Shown: positions 1-13,085 of the stretch, piece after piece
Position numbering within the stretch: position 1 is the first letter of the stretch
How the letters are laid out: each line of letters opens with the position of its first letter
Assembly: GCF_002443255.2 (NCBI RefSeq)
Contig: NW_019211455.1
Location: 38,801,595-38,865,594, forward strand
Length of the DNA stretch: 64,000 nt
Direction of reading: 5' to 3'
Source: Varroa destructor
Lineage: Eukaryota > Arthropoda > Arachnida > Mesostigmata > Varroidae
Notes under the pieces: model-generated
Databases searched by the model: none
Told to the model about the DNA's origin: nothing
Seen by the model: the letters and a program-made list of their open reading frames with translations, nothing else
Program-made: the position numbers and the translations under genes

Positions 1-3000
1 TATATATATGACAGAAGCAACGGACAATCCTTAGTGATTTCTTGCTGAACTAGTGTGTATACATCGACTTTTTACTTCGTTTAAATCGTACCAGTGGCAA
101 ATATAGCATACCATTGGAACTTATACATTTTCTGTTTGTGTAGACCTGTCGATCGCACCTTGCCATATAGGCTTTCCTATTTTAAAGAAATGGCGAGCTC
201 AACTTCTACTTTTTAGCCATGGTAGCTACTGTAAATGGCATGCGCATAGGACCCCTATAAATATATTCACAGGGCGCTCATCCGACTCAAAAGAAATACT
301 CGAGAAAACTTGAACGTTGAAGTAAAACAGCCTGAATTAGCGTTTTAACTGGAATAAAATTATTTTATTAAATTAATAATTTGGGAATAGCTGTCAGTAT
401 AGCTCGCAGCTTTTATCTAGGGTAAGACGAGCGGTAGGTAACACGCAAGCTCATTGATTGTCCTACCTTTTATGTGTAGTAACTGAACTGGCTGTGGGTC
501 TGCGCTAACAGACGAGTAAATGCGTCGTTGTAAAGATATAGAAATAGGCTCACACGACAAAAATAGGTCAATTATGGGCAGGGGCGGAACTTTATAGTAT
601 AAAGCTAATAGAAATGTCTTTGCCGATATAGAGGATGTCCTGAATGACATACATACATGTACGTATCGAAGGGATAATGTATAACTCTCTGTGATTGCTT
701 ACCAACACGTTGAGGTTAGTTTATTCTGCTTGACACTGTCAGATAGTAACATTTGTGCTACCATAATAGTTCGATGAAGCCTCTGTTTGCTTTATTGTTG
801 TTGGCATGAACCAGCCTATAAACCAATAAACTCCCTCTGATTTCCTTTTCCTCTTGGATTTTAGCTATACTCGTTATGCACTATTCAAATAAGCAGCTTC
901 TGATAACAGCAGCTGTAGCCCCGTCCCGATAGAACTACCTGTTGTTATATATTTCCTGACGAAAGAACGTAGTAAATGCGTGCTGAAATGCACAGTATGT
1001 TATTGTGTGTTTGTTTGTGTGTTTTATATGACTAACTTACTATGTATGTATGTATGTTGTTGTAGCGATTACCTTGGTCGGTAGAACAAAACAGACACTC
1101 CCAAGTCAAAAATATAAACATAAATAAAGCCCAGGGAAATGCAACCTTATGGTTGCTAAGCATGTTCAATGCTTGCAAGCTTACTATTATCATCGCATGC
1201 TTATTTTTAACACATTATCTAACTGGTTACCTGTTGTTTCCATAAAGATTCCTTAATACGCTTTTTCATTTTCTAGACGGTACTTTCTAGTGCACGTAAG
1301 GCCATGGTGGTTCGTCTACATTCATGTAAAAATTGGAAGCAATAAATATTTATTACAGGTCTAACTTCAAATAATCTCTAGTAGCCCAGGACCACAAGAG
1401 TTAACTGATAGAATTGAGCCTTTTATGCTTAGCTGGAGGTCATTATTGAGAGCAAAGGTTATACCCTCATCACGTCTGCAGGCCGCCGTCACACGCAGTT
1501 CAACCCAATTCTAATATCTGTTGGAGTCTAACTGTGGTCTAATTCCATTTGCTGGAGTAAACTAGGTAGGACCTTATCCTAAAAATAAACCATTAAGGTA
1601 TACCTCAAGTAACCTTTCAAGTTTAGGATCGTGCTGTTGTCCGTGCGAGTTCATTACGCTCGCTCGCTTTATAGCGAGCATATGAATGATAGGACATCGA
1701 AGGCGTTGAGCTACCAAGAATGTTTTACAAAATCTAGCGATACCGGATTAACCGAATATTTGATGCAAACTTTTTGTTAAGTTTTGCTCGATCACGTCTG
1801 GGTTGTCTGTTTTCAGCACTGAACTATTTTAATACAAAATATATTTATCTAAGCGAGTAAATACTATAAGTTTACATCAGGCCAGTAAATAGGACTAGAC
1901 TGTCTTCTAACTAGTACATCCTTATACTGTATCAAAAAGGTGGATAGTAGACGTGATATTGTTTTCTCGAGATTTATTTTTAGGCCGAAACGAATCTAGG
2001 GCTAGCCTTAGGTTAGTAAGACAACCTGCCGGTAGTCAACGAAGAGAATTAACAACATTTAGTTTGTATTTCGGTCAAACTAAAGAGTAATAGTGTTACT
2101 ACCATAACCTGATTTAAAAGAACGGAAGTATGACTAATGCTTTTATTTAATCACTTCGGTTAGAGGTAAATTTTCTGTTTATGTAAAAAGATACCGCTTG
2201 TTTTTCTTCGCCGTTGTGTACTTTCGGTGGTGAGCATATGGGATACTATTGCTTGCCTACTATAGGACTTTTCAATAGTCTTAAATTCGTAACCCAAATT
2301 CTATAAACACTCTATTGTGAAATCGATTGGGAAAACAACGACTCAGATGCTACTAACGCATTAAAAATAGCTTTTTAATATTGAAGAAGCCACCAAACAT
2401 GTTTATCTTGAAAAATAAATTCTACCACGTATCGCGTGGTTCTATTTACACAGGCGATGTACTTTGCATAGAATAACATAATAAATAAACAAATGAGACT
2501 GGAACTAACGACGCACTATCGTTCTATAGCAAGACCTCCATTGTTTGCCAATAGTTTCGCAAAGTATTTGTGTACTACAGTGGTAAGGTATCACTCACAT
2601 ACAAAGCTAACGCATAGTATAGTACTTATATCTGATCAGACATTTACTCTGCCGTGTGCACACATCAGATATTCAAATTCCGTTGTGAACATTTCTTGTG
2701 GTAACCAGCAACTACAAAATTTGAATTTTGCCGCCATTTCTTGACATAGCGTTTGCATGTGTGATCATAATTTCGACTGATTTTGACTTAACCATATTCT
2801 CGGGATATGATCAGTTCAGTACGCCTGTATACTATAAAATTAATCAAATACAACAGCTTAAGTTACTTTCTTTACGTGAAAAAGTCGTCGGAATAATAGT
2901 TCCTTTTTCGGTATATCGCCAACGACCTGCTTGCTTCCACAAGAAATCTAACCGGAATGGGTCTTGTCGAAGCAGGTTAGAGTTCTTCCAACTGACCTGT

Positions 3001-4600
3001 AAGACGGTATGGCAAGCATACAAGCGCTTCATGATAATACTTCGTTTTTCCCTATTTCCCTGATTATCAATATCTGTAATAACTTATGCCATTATGGTCA
3101 CATAGTTCTTCATTATGCTTATGATGGAAACGCAACCAAAAGGACATCCATCAACTACCCAGACCATGACCACTGAACGCATCACAATGTTCAATTGGTT
3201 ATCTATACACATAGAAGTTCGCCTGAAGATTATAGATAGCACAGATAATTCAATTATATATCAAAGTACGTACAGCTTTTAAGCAGGTGTACATGAAACC
3301 AAGCGTACATCATAGTTGTAGAACGGAATAGGCTACCGGAGACGGTAGTAATGATTCACGTGTCTTTCATTTGTTGTAAAATTGAGCAAAAAAAAAAAAA
3401 ACTATAGGCACGCTTATGAAAAACGATACAATTGCTTAGTATCCCTTCTCAAAAAGAATAATTTTCCATAGATATAGACTATTCTGTAATAATATAGTGT
3501 AGCAAAGAAAAAAAAAAAAAAAAAGAATAGACCCTTTGAGCTGTTGCCAAGCGAAATATTGCGCTATGGCGACAGCGGCCATGATGATATTCACTGCGCT
3601 GTGTTGCCATCCTGTACATAGTTATATATTTGGGTCACATTCGATATAGCCGGACGTAATCGAGAGCCCAGTTGCTATACAACGATTCATTGCCAGTTGG
3701 CTTGCATTTACCCATTGACGCGGCCCAATGTAGGAAATCCATTGTACAAATTATATATTCGTTGATAAGAACGACACAATAAAGCTAGTGTTTTTGCATG
3801 TCAACCCAGCCCGGACCGTGTCATACCCATTCGTTAAATTTTTTTTACCTTACTAATTCCACCATGAACGAGTATAGTATCTTTTGTTGTACATTAAATT
3901 TCTATATTAATAGCTCTACAGTTTGGGGTGGATGAGCTCTAGCAATGTCTCTCCGCAGTTCATTGCTCACCTTCACAGCGGGTATCTCACGAGGCTGATT
4001 TTCGCGTTCAAGACTCCCTTAAAACGTTTCCAACTAATGCTTCGAAGCACTTACTCTACCGAACATAACGTTTATACGGGACATGTGGAGGCCGGCATGC
4101 TTTCAGGGTGCAGCTACTCGAATCGACAGATTCTTAGTAGCTCGATGTATAGCGTTTGCTAAAAAAAACCCAAATAAAGATTTTTGAATAAATGGTCCCG
4201 AATTTTAAAGAATATAGGTTCAAAAATGAAAATTGTCCTATAATGTGGCACCCTAGGGCAGAATTAGCTCAATCGTAAAATTAAGATTAGTGCTTCCCAT
4301 ATTTAATTCTAACCTGGTATTTAAACACGAGCATCTCAAGATTATTCAACTCTTTCTTAGTACTTAAAATACATATTGATCCAGATTCATAGACTAGCCG
4401 CACCTATGTCGGATCTCATCAACATCTCGCAACGAGACATATCCATTCGTCTTTCTAAGGCTGAAATGAAATAGATTAGGTAACGAATTCTATTATCATG
4501 TCAGGCATTGATCTATCCTGAACGAACGTTCTTTTAACAAGCTTCGTGCTCGCATGCGCGATACGAGTGCACGTACTTCAGATTATTTATGCGTACACCG
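1..4600. other. AT-rich non-coding stretch, no supportable gene
   Basis: I see no protein family, RNA gene or transposon motif here. ORFs are short (111 codons at most) and read as chance sequence. The stretch holds poly-A runs at about 3390-3403 and 3508-3524, a TATG/TGTG-type microsatellite near 1000-1060, and a small 7-bp-arm hairpin near 1662-1679. Part of the missing N-terminus of the mariner relic that follows could lie in the last 200-300 bases, but I could not recognise it. Confidence 0.55.
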
Positions 4601-4680
4601 TAAACTTCATCGACTATCTGATCGGGACGCCATCGACGACATGATACATTTACACATGTATTGATGAGTGATCTATCCGA

Positions 4681-5110
4681 CAGTGCATAGATGAAGCATG
4701 ATTCAGTCTCAACCACCAGCCCGAAAGGAAGCAATCGATAGAATGGCGTCCTTCTGAAAAGAAATAGAATTCAGGAGCAGTGTCGAATAGCTTCGGCCGT
4801 AAGTCGATGGTAGCGCTTGTAGTGGACATCGCGGGTGGTTGCTACTACGAGATATTCGCCAAAAATAAATCAACGAATGCAGCCCGCTATCTCGAGGCCC
4901 TTAGGGAACTCGTAAACCTTTGGTTCAGCAATTAAAAGCACGCACTTTGCTTGCTTGATAACAACGCTAGACGCCATGACCATACCCCAATTACTTCCTG
5001 GATTGAGTAAAAGAATGTATGTATAACGTTGGCCTCAATCCCCCAACTCTTTCGATCTAAATTCATGCCCTTTAAAAACGGCAACTGAACTATCTGTGGG
5101 AGACCTACAT
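4681..5110 (+). pseudogene. Mariner-family transposase relic (copy 1)
   Basis: This is a decayed mariner (Tc1/mariner superfamily, DD34D) transposase, the cut-and-paste enzyme of a DNA transposon. A single frame (first base at 4681) reads, with several in-frame stops, IDEA*FSLNHQPERKQSIEW, then KSMVALVVDIAGGCYYEIF at 4801-4857, STNAARYLEALREL, and LLDNNARRH near 4951-4977. These follow the family order GDExW, PExKxQSxEW, the VxxDxxGxxYxE block, the NAxxYxExLxxL helix and HDNARPH. The first catalytic Asp survives as IDE. The second is lost, because the HDN triplet has become DNN. The SPDLxPxDFxLF box is barely visible near 5030-5090. The N-terminal helix-turn-helix region and terminal inverted repeats were not recognised. 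It cannot encode an active enzyme. Confidence 0.85.
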
Positions 5111-6520
5111 GCATATGAAATTACATATGAGGGCATAAATTTTTAGATATATGGCTCTTTAAGCTATCAAAACTCTAGATCAAATATGTAAAAAAACTAA
5201 TGAAGAGTACGTTTAACACCTACAAAAAAATTATCATTCTAGCTCAAGCGTTACTCAATTTCAAAGCCTGGCGGGTTCGCCTATAGCAGTTTCATATGTC
5301 CTGCATCACTGTAAAAAATACACATATATTACAGGTTTTACATTAGTAAGACCTTGATGTTGTGTATTTCGAAAGCTGCATTATTGAGGATTCTGGGTAG
5401 TTCTATCGAACTTTTCAGGAGTAATAATTATGTTTCTACGGCAATGTTTAATTAAGTTTATAGCGCTACAAGAAGAGAATAGTTTTTTTTTTTCTCTTGA
5501 GTAGTATTTCCGTTTAATCTAATCAGAAGTTAAATACGTATGCCACATGAAGAATATACATATGTCTGATTTTGTACATCTGTACAGTATCAGCATCGTA
5601 GACAGAGTCCGAGGCGAACGTCTTATATTCTCACACAGTCCTAAAGACACTGCCACAATTTTCTCGTTATGGATGAATCTAGAAACTATATTAGCTTGGA
5701 TTAATAAGCACCAATTTATACATATATATATATAATCACCGCCGGCATTTTTTCGCAAAGCGCTTCCTTATCAGGACCTGGTGCAAGGTTTAACAAAGGA
5801 CGAAGAGCATCTCATAAACAAAACAACAATATTTGATACTAGAATAGAGCGATGTTCTTCAACAACATGAATTTTCTTCTTGGGCAAGTGTATCTCTTCA
5901 CTTGCCCAAGAAGAATTTTCTCAGCTTCTTAAGAGCTGCGACGAGGCATTAAACTTACTCACTCACTCACTCACTCGTACGGTTCACTATATATTGACTC
6001 TGTCTTAGTCCCCATCTCAGAAGATTTGACTAAATACAAGCTTTTGTTTCGTATGAGGTTGTATCGATAGCAGGTGGAATATAATAACGCTTTGAAACCA
6101 TTTGGGTCTAATTAGATGAACGTTACTGTCTATCTACTAACAATATCCAGCTAGTTACGAAAATCCAAATTGAACCATTACAGGTCGAAGGTCACCTCAT
6201 TAATAATATGTTATATAGTTAGAGCGACGCCGTTGATAATGAACTTATAATTGGATAATTAATTTTATTGCGTGTTTTACTATTAACTAGCAAACTGTTA
6301 AGTAACAGATCCATTACATAGCCAACAAAAAACGTCAAGTCGACAACAAAGAAGGGCATATTAGTTGTGGAGCAAGAATAACAACGGCATTTATATATAA
6401 CAATGCGAGGCCTCATATGTTACAACGAAAAAAGTGTCTGTTGTGAGTGTAAGTAGACAATTGTGAAATATACATGTCATGTCTTGCTTAAAATGCCTTA
6501 AAATGCTTAAAATAAATTAG
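5111..6520. other. Intergenic stretch with simple repeats and a hairpin
   Basis: I recognise no gene. It contains a short poly-T near 5486-5494, an (AT)n run at about 5719-5735, a (CTCA)n run at about 5956-5976, and the perfect inverted repeat listed separately at 5874-5915. A triplicated TTAAAATGC-like motif lies near 6487-6515. The C-terminal end of the mariner relic to the left may extend a little into this stretch. Confidence 0.5.
5874..5915. repeat. Perfect 17-bp-arm inverted repeat (hairpin)
   Basis: The arm TTCTTCTTGGGCAAGTG at 5874-5890 is followed by an 8-base spacer (TATCTCTT) and then its exact reverse complement at 5899-5915. Partial pairing continues a few bases outward on both sides (GAATTT versus TTTTC). 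Seventeen perfect pairs with so short a loop are very unlikely by chance in 64 kb. The flanks show no transposase, so it could be a snap-back duplication, the core of a foldback element, or a hairpin RNA. The sequence does not decide among these. Confidence 0.85.
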
Positions 6521-6589
6521 TAACCTACTGTATATATCCTGATGGTAGAAAAGTTCTTTAAATCCGTAAATTGCACTGGAAAAGTTGAG

Positions 6590-6930
6590 CAACAACTCAA
6601 CATACAGGCGTTCTGGAACAAGTTCGACGATGGGTCACACGGATATGAATGAATACGGTGCTGCATCGCCAGATCCGATGAGAAGATGTTTTTGGTTGAA
6701 TCACTTGACTTAGAAGACTTTAGGAGGCAAAAGAGAAACGGAAAAAGATTCGCCAAAGTCTGTGAAGAGGAACCGGGCCCATGGACTCAACAATTTGCGT
6801 CTGTCTCCCGGAACAGGCCAAGGAGACGTTGGCAACAGCTGAACTTTAATTAACAGATCGAAATTGCTACGAGGCAGTGCTGGTGGACAGCGCCAATTCT
6901 CTCTCTACCTTGTGCCGTTCAATCTACGAA
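6590..6930 (+). pseudogene. BEL/Pao-like LTR retrotransposon gag relic (DUF1759-type)
   Basis: Two frames carry pieces resembling the DUF1759 gag region of BEL/Pao retrotransposons, which forms the particle that packages the element RNA. One frame reads NIQAFWNKFDDGSHGYE* (6605 onward), then DEKMFLVESLDLED (about 6677-6718), matching the family's FWDxFExxxH ... DKFxYLxSLLEG pattern. The other frame reads LPEQAKETLATAEL*LTDRN then CYEAVL (about 6805-6885), matching LEGxAxxxIxGLxLTxxNYxxAxxLL. The order and spacing are as in the family, with at least one frameshift and two stops. No LTRs, protease or reverse transcriptase were recognised nearby, so this is an isolated scrap. The assignment rests on recognition by eye. 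Confidence 0.5.
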
Positions 6931-6999
6931 ACAACATTCTCACTTCCGTGAACAATTGTCCCTCGAGCAGACTGATCTCGACTAAATTTAATAGAAAAC

Positions 7000-8450
7000 A
7001 TCGCATAGTCAACGACGCTGCGATACTAAGTGCGTACGTCATTTTGCAGCATCGATCTTTAGTGGTACGCGATGTATCATTTCAATTTACGGCCTGAATT
7101 CTTATTATTTTATTGGTTTTTTGTCATTATATTCATCTAATAATGGATTGGTCGTGTTATGTTTAATATGGCGTAACAAGTCGTGTTCAACATAAAACGT
7201 CAAGTTCTAAGGAATATTTTAGTTGCACAACTTAGATGTAGCTTTATTTCTTGCTAAAGGTTACAGCTAAGACATGGTCATCATGGTCTTCTCGTGACAG
7301 CAGCATCGCGGCCAACTTGTCAAATCTCGATAGAATTTAATGTGAAAGTGTTTCTCAGTAAAAGAAAAGACTGCGAAAACATCGTCACTGAGGATCTAAG
7401 GCACGAGCTACCTAATGCCTGACCTGTCGGCATTCATGCGCATGCCCATGTTCAATAGACCTCTGTAGAGCAAAACGTATGTATATATGTAGATATAGAT
7501 TGATGGAAGAGGAGTCGAGAGTCAGAAGAACATTGTGCCGATAAAAGTTGAATACTGAAACCCAATTTAGACAGGAATGATAATAGTAATAACAACAAAC
7601 CACCCATGCGTACCACTACGATAATAAATTCTTCATAAATACAGATGTATAGTTGCATAGCATGGTATGATAAAGTCAACCCAATTGACATAGGCCATAT
7701 GGATATCTACCACTAAATTGTACCCTCATTATTCCATGAGGGATCTTTTCTGAATATTGCATTGCTTAATGTAGAGTATTTTGTCTATTGTAACTGACAG
7801 AGAAACACACACGACAATGACAAATACCATGGATTACCATTACTTGAGTGTGCATTAAAAAGAAACATACATTGCCATTAACAAATGACTCGTGTGTGCG
7901 TCCTAATGAGGCTTTTAACATACCGGCACTCACTGCTGAGATTGGGTAACATAAAAACAGTCCTAATCACCCTACAATGAGCCCTACAGGTTTGACTAAG
8001 TTCATTGGACTCGAAAGTGAATGACATGTTTTGCCACTATCTCCAACCGGAGCTTTTTAATTTAAACCGTGGGCACCATAAATATTTAAGCTTACCAAAT
8101 ATATTTTATACGATTGCTTGTACTTTTTGATGGTCAAAATATACGTTCGAAAGTAAAACTGACCAAGTGGCAACACCCTACCCACTTTAACCGGACATTC
8201 GTTCGGAGCCACACTTAGCCTAGAGCAGAACATCATTTAATTTGAAAATTCGTTTAGACAATGTTTAAACATCTTTATATATCAAATGAAAGGCCTCTTT
8301 GTCAGTGTTGTTTTTTCTTGTCCATATTTTGGTTGTTACTATTTACCTTTAGATGCCGCTCAGAGGTAATGTATTTCCTTCGTAACCCATTTTTGATTGA
8401 GTAAGGAAAATTTTACGTTGAGTTCAAGCTACAGTAATAAAAATGCAGGT
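7000..8450. other. Intergenic stretch, nothing recognised
   Basis: I see no coding, RNA or repeat family signal. Short ORFs on both strands show no domain. Any downstream continuation of the gag relic would lie at the left edge, and terminal repeats of the mariner relic would lie at the right edge, but neither could be identified. Confidence 0.5.
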
Positions 8451-8459
8451 TCCAAAAGA

Positions 8460-9400
8460 GCTCCTTGTTAGTTTCTGCTGTTCTACTTCGCCTTCTGCCG
8501 AAGCAGCCCGAATTATCTGTACTGTGTACAACTGTAACTCTATCTAATTGGAGCGTTCAAAAGGGTTTGCTGGGTTCAAATATGCAATATTGGATTTCGA
8601 AGGTTTACCCTACCCCAATTGGCCATTTAAGATTGGTGAAAACCTCGGATAAAAAACAATTCGTTAATTAATCAAAAGGATAATCTGCGAATACCACACT
8701 ATTGTCAGGCATTTTAAAGGTACAAAATCTCATCAGAATTCAAAGTCCTTAGTGTGCCACGGCTAGGTGAAGCACACAAGGAAGTATGGCTTTCCGTTAA
8801 CACGGAACAGCCCGCTTGGCATACGGCCAAATGCGACCATAATAACAGGTTTCTGTACAGACTGCTGCGGATGACGATGTCTTTAGTCAGTCGCTACGAG
8901 GCAGAGAAAGCAAGCAATGGCTCTAGGAAATACGTGCGAAGTTAAGCCGAATTCCGCCATCCCAAAGAGATCATGATTTGGGCTTGACGGGTTTGGTGGG
9001 GTCTTACATACAGGGAAATCTTTGGGGAGAATACAGTGGTTCTCGAGTATCTATGTATGGTCTAAGCGCGTCAATTGAACGAAGCTATCTAAGCGAAAAG
9101 AGCGATAGACGAGGCAAGGCCATCCTTTTCCACAAGACTGCCCAGTCGCGAAGATTGGTGAAGATCGCCTTGCAAGGGTTCGAGTAAAAAATTTTCTTGC
9201 GCCCATCTAAAAATTTCGCTCTAACGGATTACCACCTTTTTCAATAAGTCGCGAAGAAAATTAAAAATCATACATCGCACAAAATCTGGCTGAGTGAATT
9301 CCTCAACACCACACCTAAACGTTTTTGCGAAAAGGAATCTATATACGTTGCCTGAAAACGGGAGAAGAGCCTAAAGGGCGGCGGCGGCGGCGGCGGCGGC
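8460..9400 (+). pseudogene. Mariner-family transposase relic (copy 2), almost full length
   Basis: A decayed mariner transposase spread over three frames. In order: the DNA-binding start EAARIICTVYNCNSI (about 8500-8545); a KTIR..IKRIICE block matching the second helix-turn-helix region; RHFKGT..HQNSKSL and a VKHTRK segment of the linker; KEIMIWA then VWWGLT (about 8965-9005) matching KVMLxVWWDxxG; ARQLNEAI (about 9060-9080); ILFHKTAQSRRLV (about 9122-9160) at the HDNARPH position; LTDYHLF (9221-9238) matching SPTDYHLF; WLSEFLNTTPKRF; and IYTLPENGRRA near 9341-9375, matching GIxxLPxRWxxC. The third catalytic Asp (TDYHLF, 9227-9229) is kept. The second is a Lys (HKT for HDN). Many stops and frameshifts make it inactive. 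A GGC tract sits at its 3' end. Confidence 0.85.
9377..9400. repeat. (GGC)8 trinucleotide repeat
   Basis: Eight tandem GGC units stand out in otherwise AT-rich DNA. They lie at the C-terminal end of the mariner relic, between the LPENGRRA remnant and the expected stop region, so the expansion probably arose after the element died. Confidence 0.95.
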
Positions 9401-11156
9401 GATTAGGGAGTAAATTATAGTATTGCTAAAATTCGGATGTGTGCATATAAAATGTAAAGGTATAACACATAAATCGAACTTTTTAATGCTTCGTTTTTAA
9501 GACTATATATAAACAAAAGCAGATATTTAGACGAAATATATGTGCTAGAAGTGTAACTTCGGATGGTCACGTTTATCTAATATGACTATATAGCGCAAAT
9601 AAGGTTTTTATTCAAGACCTAGATCACTAACTAGTTTTTTCTTCAGTATATTCTTGTTCAATCTACAAATATCTGTAACGATGTATTAGGCGATATTGAT
9701 AGCATATTGTCATATACAAAAAATTTCAACGGAATTAAACTCTGTTCTGATAGTAGATCCGAAGTCCCAAAAATGCAATAGCTTAAAGCAGCCAAAAAAT
9801 GCTAGGACGCACTAAACAATTAACCGTTAGAGCTTCTTTGGACAATTCAATTGGCAATATTTCTTCCTTTTTTAAAACGGCTGTTTATGAGAAACATGGA
9901 TGTGTCAGAAATGCTTTTTTTTTAGCCACCTTTAAAAATCTTCTATCTTTTTAAACTCGAGCCCCGTTACAAATTTTCCCGTTTTTCTCATGAAAGTTTT
10001 CCCTCAGAGTTTTTTTTTTCTTATCAAATTGGATTTTCCTTATGCGTTCTCACCAAACATTCTGAATATAATATACATGCATACAAAACTATAAGAAGCT
10101 ATTTGTATGACTCACTCGTAAATAATGTCCGTTTCATGTTACACTTACTGTGTCGTCTGGCCTGCATTTGCATATACCGTTTAAGTTTGGAGGACCTGAA
10201 ACAGAGACGCTTGACGCTCTGAAGGCTCGATAGGACTTGCATAGATAGGCTTTGACCTTTCTTGCTGTAATAAAGTTCCAAAAAAAAAAAAAAAAAGCTT
10301 CTATATGATTTCCACCAGCAAACGTATGTTCTTTATCTATATTATATGATGCAGTCAGCATTCTGCACACTCACATAATTAATGTTTGCAGTTGAATTGT
10401 ATTTCTCCCGGAACAAATACAGTATAATTTATACAAATACTATATAATACGATCTAGAATTATCCGTTTGTAGTTTTCTTTTGTCAAACACATATTTTCG
10501 ATTCGTAATAATCCGTAATTGGCGATAACTTGGGTATCATATAAAATATTGACCTGTTAATAAACTTTAACGTAAATATGCTCGTCGCGTAATAGAAAAT
10601 AATCTTACTTCAATTCGTATTAAACCATTGTACATTATCGTTCTGAACCACAGAACATACTATCATTAGTTATTAGAAATATATCTTAAACAACAAATAA
10701 AAACAAAGGCTATTACGCGGTCTAGTTTGTTCTTACTGCTAAATTCTGATCGGCGTTTACAAGTTAAAGCCGTTTCAACTCGTTTTACTTAAACTGAGTG
10801 TTACAGTAAAGAGCGTCGTCCGGCTTTTTGCGACAAATATCGTCGGAAAACGGAAAATTAAACTGCATATTATAGATGAGTGCTTTTGGCAAAGAGCTCG
10901 ATTTGGGCAACATTATATGTGGCGCCCTCTTTACAAAGTCCGTGGTTTCTTCCTATCCGGAACTATATAAAATGAATAAATAGATACTCGTATATCTCTC
11001 GTCCTTCGATAATTGAAGGTGACGTATAATATGGTGCTTATATAGTGAGATTATCATGTATCTATTTATTCCTTCCCACATAACCTAGAACACTAAAAAT
11101 AAGACATGCCCACCCAAAGGTGCACGAAAATGATCCCGGGTGTCAGCGAATAGGAA

Positions 11157-11194
<38 letters not shown>

Positions 11195-13085
11195 TGTGTG
11201 ATAGAAAGCCACTCACATCTGGAAAGCGAAAAGAAGCCCCAATTCAACTATGCTGTCTGCTGTTCCTCCGATTCAACGGCGTGTTGCACCATTTTGGAAA
11301 TCTTTTTCGCCGTAAAAATAGGATTTGTGCAAAGCTTACGGTTGCGCGAAGATATGAAACGGTGGAAAACGACGGGCTCTAAACAAACGTTGTACTGGCT
11401 ACAGTAAAGGCATTGAGAACGATGACTAAAAGAAAGGACCGTTGGCCAAACGGCACGAAGATATATACACATAAATGTACAGGAAACGTACACAGATGGT
11501 GTACGGGGTGGCTGCAGCCTAGGGCGTGTGCGAAATAAGCAGCTAGTGGCAAATTCGCCACTGAACAGCGCAGCGAGTCTCATTGCAGAGCCCCACGTAC
11601 TCCCTACCTCTTCTAATCTTTTAAGATTGTTCCTTTTGCCCCTGTCCCCTACCACCAGGCGTCCCTTCCTCGCTACCCCTGATCACATCCCCTAACTTCA
11701 CCCAAATCGCTTCCGTCACTTCAATGCAGGACTTCCTCCACTAGAAATAGCACCTTTTTCGACACATCTTTGCTGCAAACTGGGTCATCGGGTTATTGAA
11801 CACTCTAGCAACTGAATGCGGTACTATACTACTAGTTTTTTGATGTTTTTTTATTTAGTTTGTTCAAAAGCAGAAAATGATTTTTCTTTGTTAAACGCCT
11901 GGCTATTTTTATGCTACTACTAGCGCATTCGCGTTGCCGCTGAACACTTGCCATTGAATTCACGAATCTGGCCGTGAGGTACAAAATACTCACGGCATGA
12001 CAGAATTTAATTTTATTGAACCAAGTAAGGTCGTGGTCCTCGAAGCAGTTGAAACACTTGAGAGGGTGGTGAGCGAGGGCCACTACCATTTAAATGTTCC
12101 GAGAGAGAGACAGAGAGAGCAATTAGTCAACTGTAATTTCAAGGGAACGCGCGGGATTTGTTTACGACTACAAAGTTTAGGCGGAAATGCACTTCACAAT
12201 GGTGACAATATATTGTTATATCAAACTCACTACCAACGAATGCTGAGTAAACAATTTACATCTAAATATATATGCTAGAACTATTTAATGGGCCGTAAAA
12301 GTCAAATAAGTTTTAAACCGTTTCAAGTAAACTGGGTTTCCTTTCCTAATAACAAATGCGCCAGACATTCACTGCGTGTTTACGACAAATGTGTGTTCAT
12401 CATTGTTACCAAAGTTTTATGCCCTAGTTCTATGATCTATTTCTTGTTAGTTTTTGGTAGAACAGCTTCGTAACTCCGAAAGGATGAACCGACAACGAAG
12501 GTATGCTTTGTTTTACTTAAAAGTTTCTATGATCATAGCATCTTATCCTTATGGAAATAGTTGCCAAATTGTGTGTGTTAATTATGCATAGCTCACAAGT
12601 AAGTCAAGATCGTTGACGCTGTAGGTAACTTCAGTAAACTGATAGACTATCTAGGTGAATTCTGGAAATACGAAGCATGCTATACCAACCTTACTCGAAC
12701 AACTGCTCCACACATGAATGCCTTCTGTCTATGTAAAAACTTGATCAAAAACTGTTTGCTAAGAAACGTAGAAAGAAAAAGAAAGAAAAAAAGTAAGTTG
12801 CATCTTTATTGTGTATTGTGTATTGAAAGTATACAATTTTACCCATTGCTGCATTAAAGCCTAAAGTTGTCTGGTATTAAAAAAAAAAAAAAGGTGTCAT
12901 GTGCTTAGGCATTCTCTAATCGGTAGGTTGTAGGTTTCGTTGTATTGAATAAAATATCTCTACTGTTTGTGTTAAGAAGTCGAAGAAATAGATCACTTAA
13001 TGAGTAAAATAGATGAAGTAATTTTAGTTTTACGCACTCGTAAGGTGCTATAATATTGCCCATACGTGTCTACTAACATCAACCC
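9401..13085. other. Non-coding stretch with simple repeats
   Basis: No gene or transposon was recognised in this 3.7 kb. It holds poly-A at about 10279-10295 and 12881-12892, an AAAG-rich tract near 12768-12792, the (TA)16 run listed separately, a GA-rich tract near 12100-12120, and a C-rich pyrimidine stretch near 11590-11720. A 135-codon minus ORF (11248-11655) and a 93-codon plus ORF (11997-12278) lack recognisable domains and are of chance length. Confidence 0.5.
11161..11192. repeat. (TA)16 microsatellite
   Basis: A pure run of sixteen TA units. Confidence 0.97.

Noticed and set aside
11248..11655. 135-codon minus-strand ORF
   Set aside because: It is tied for longest in the window, but chance ORFs of this size are expected in 64 kb with this stop frequency. 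No domain or splice signals support it.
11997..12278. 93-codon plus ORF with a protein-like acidic start
   Set aside because: No family resemblance, and the second half is AT-driven. The length is unremarkable.
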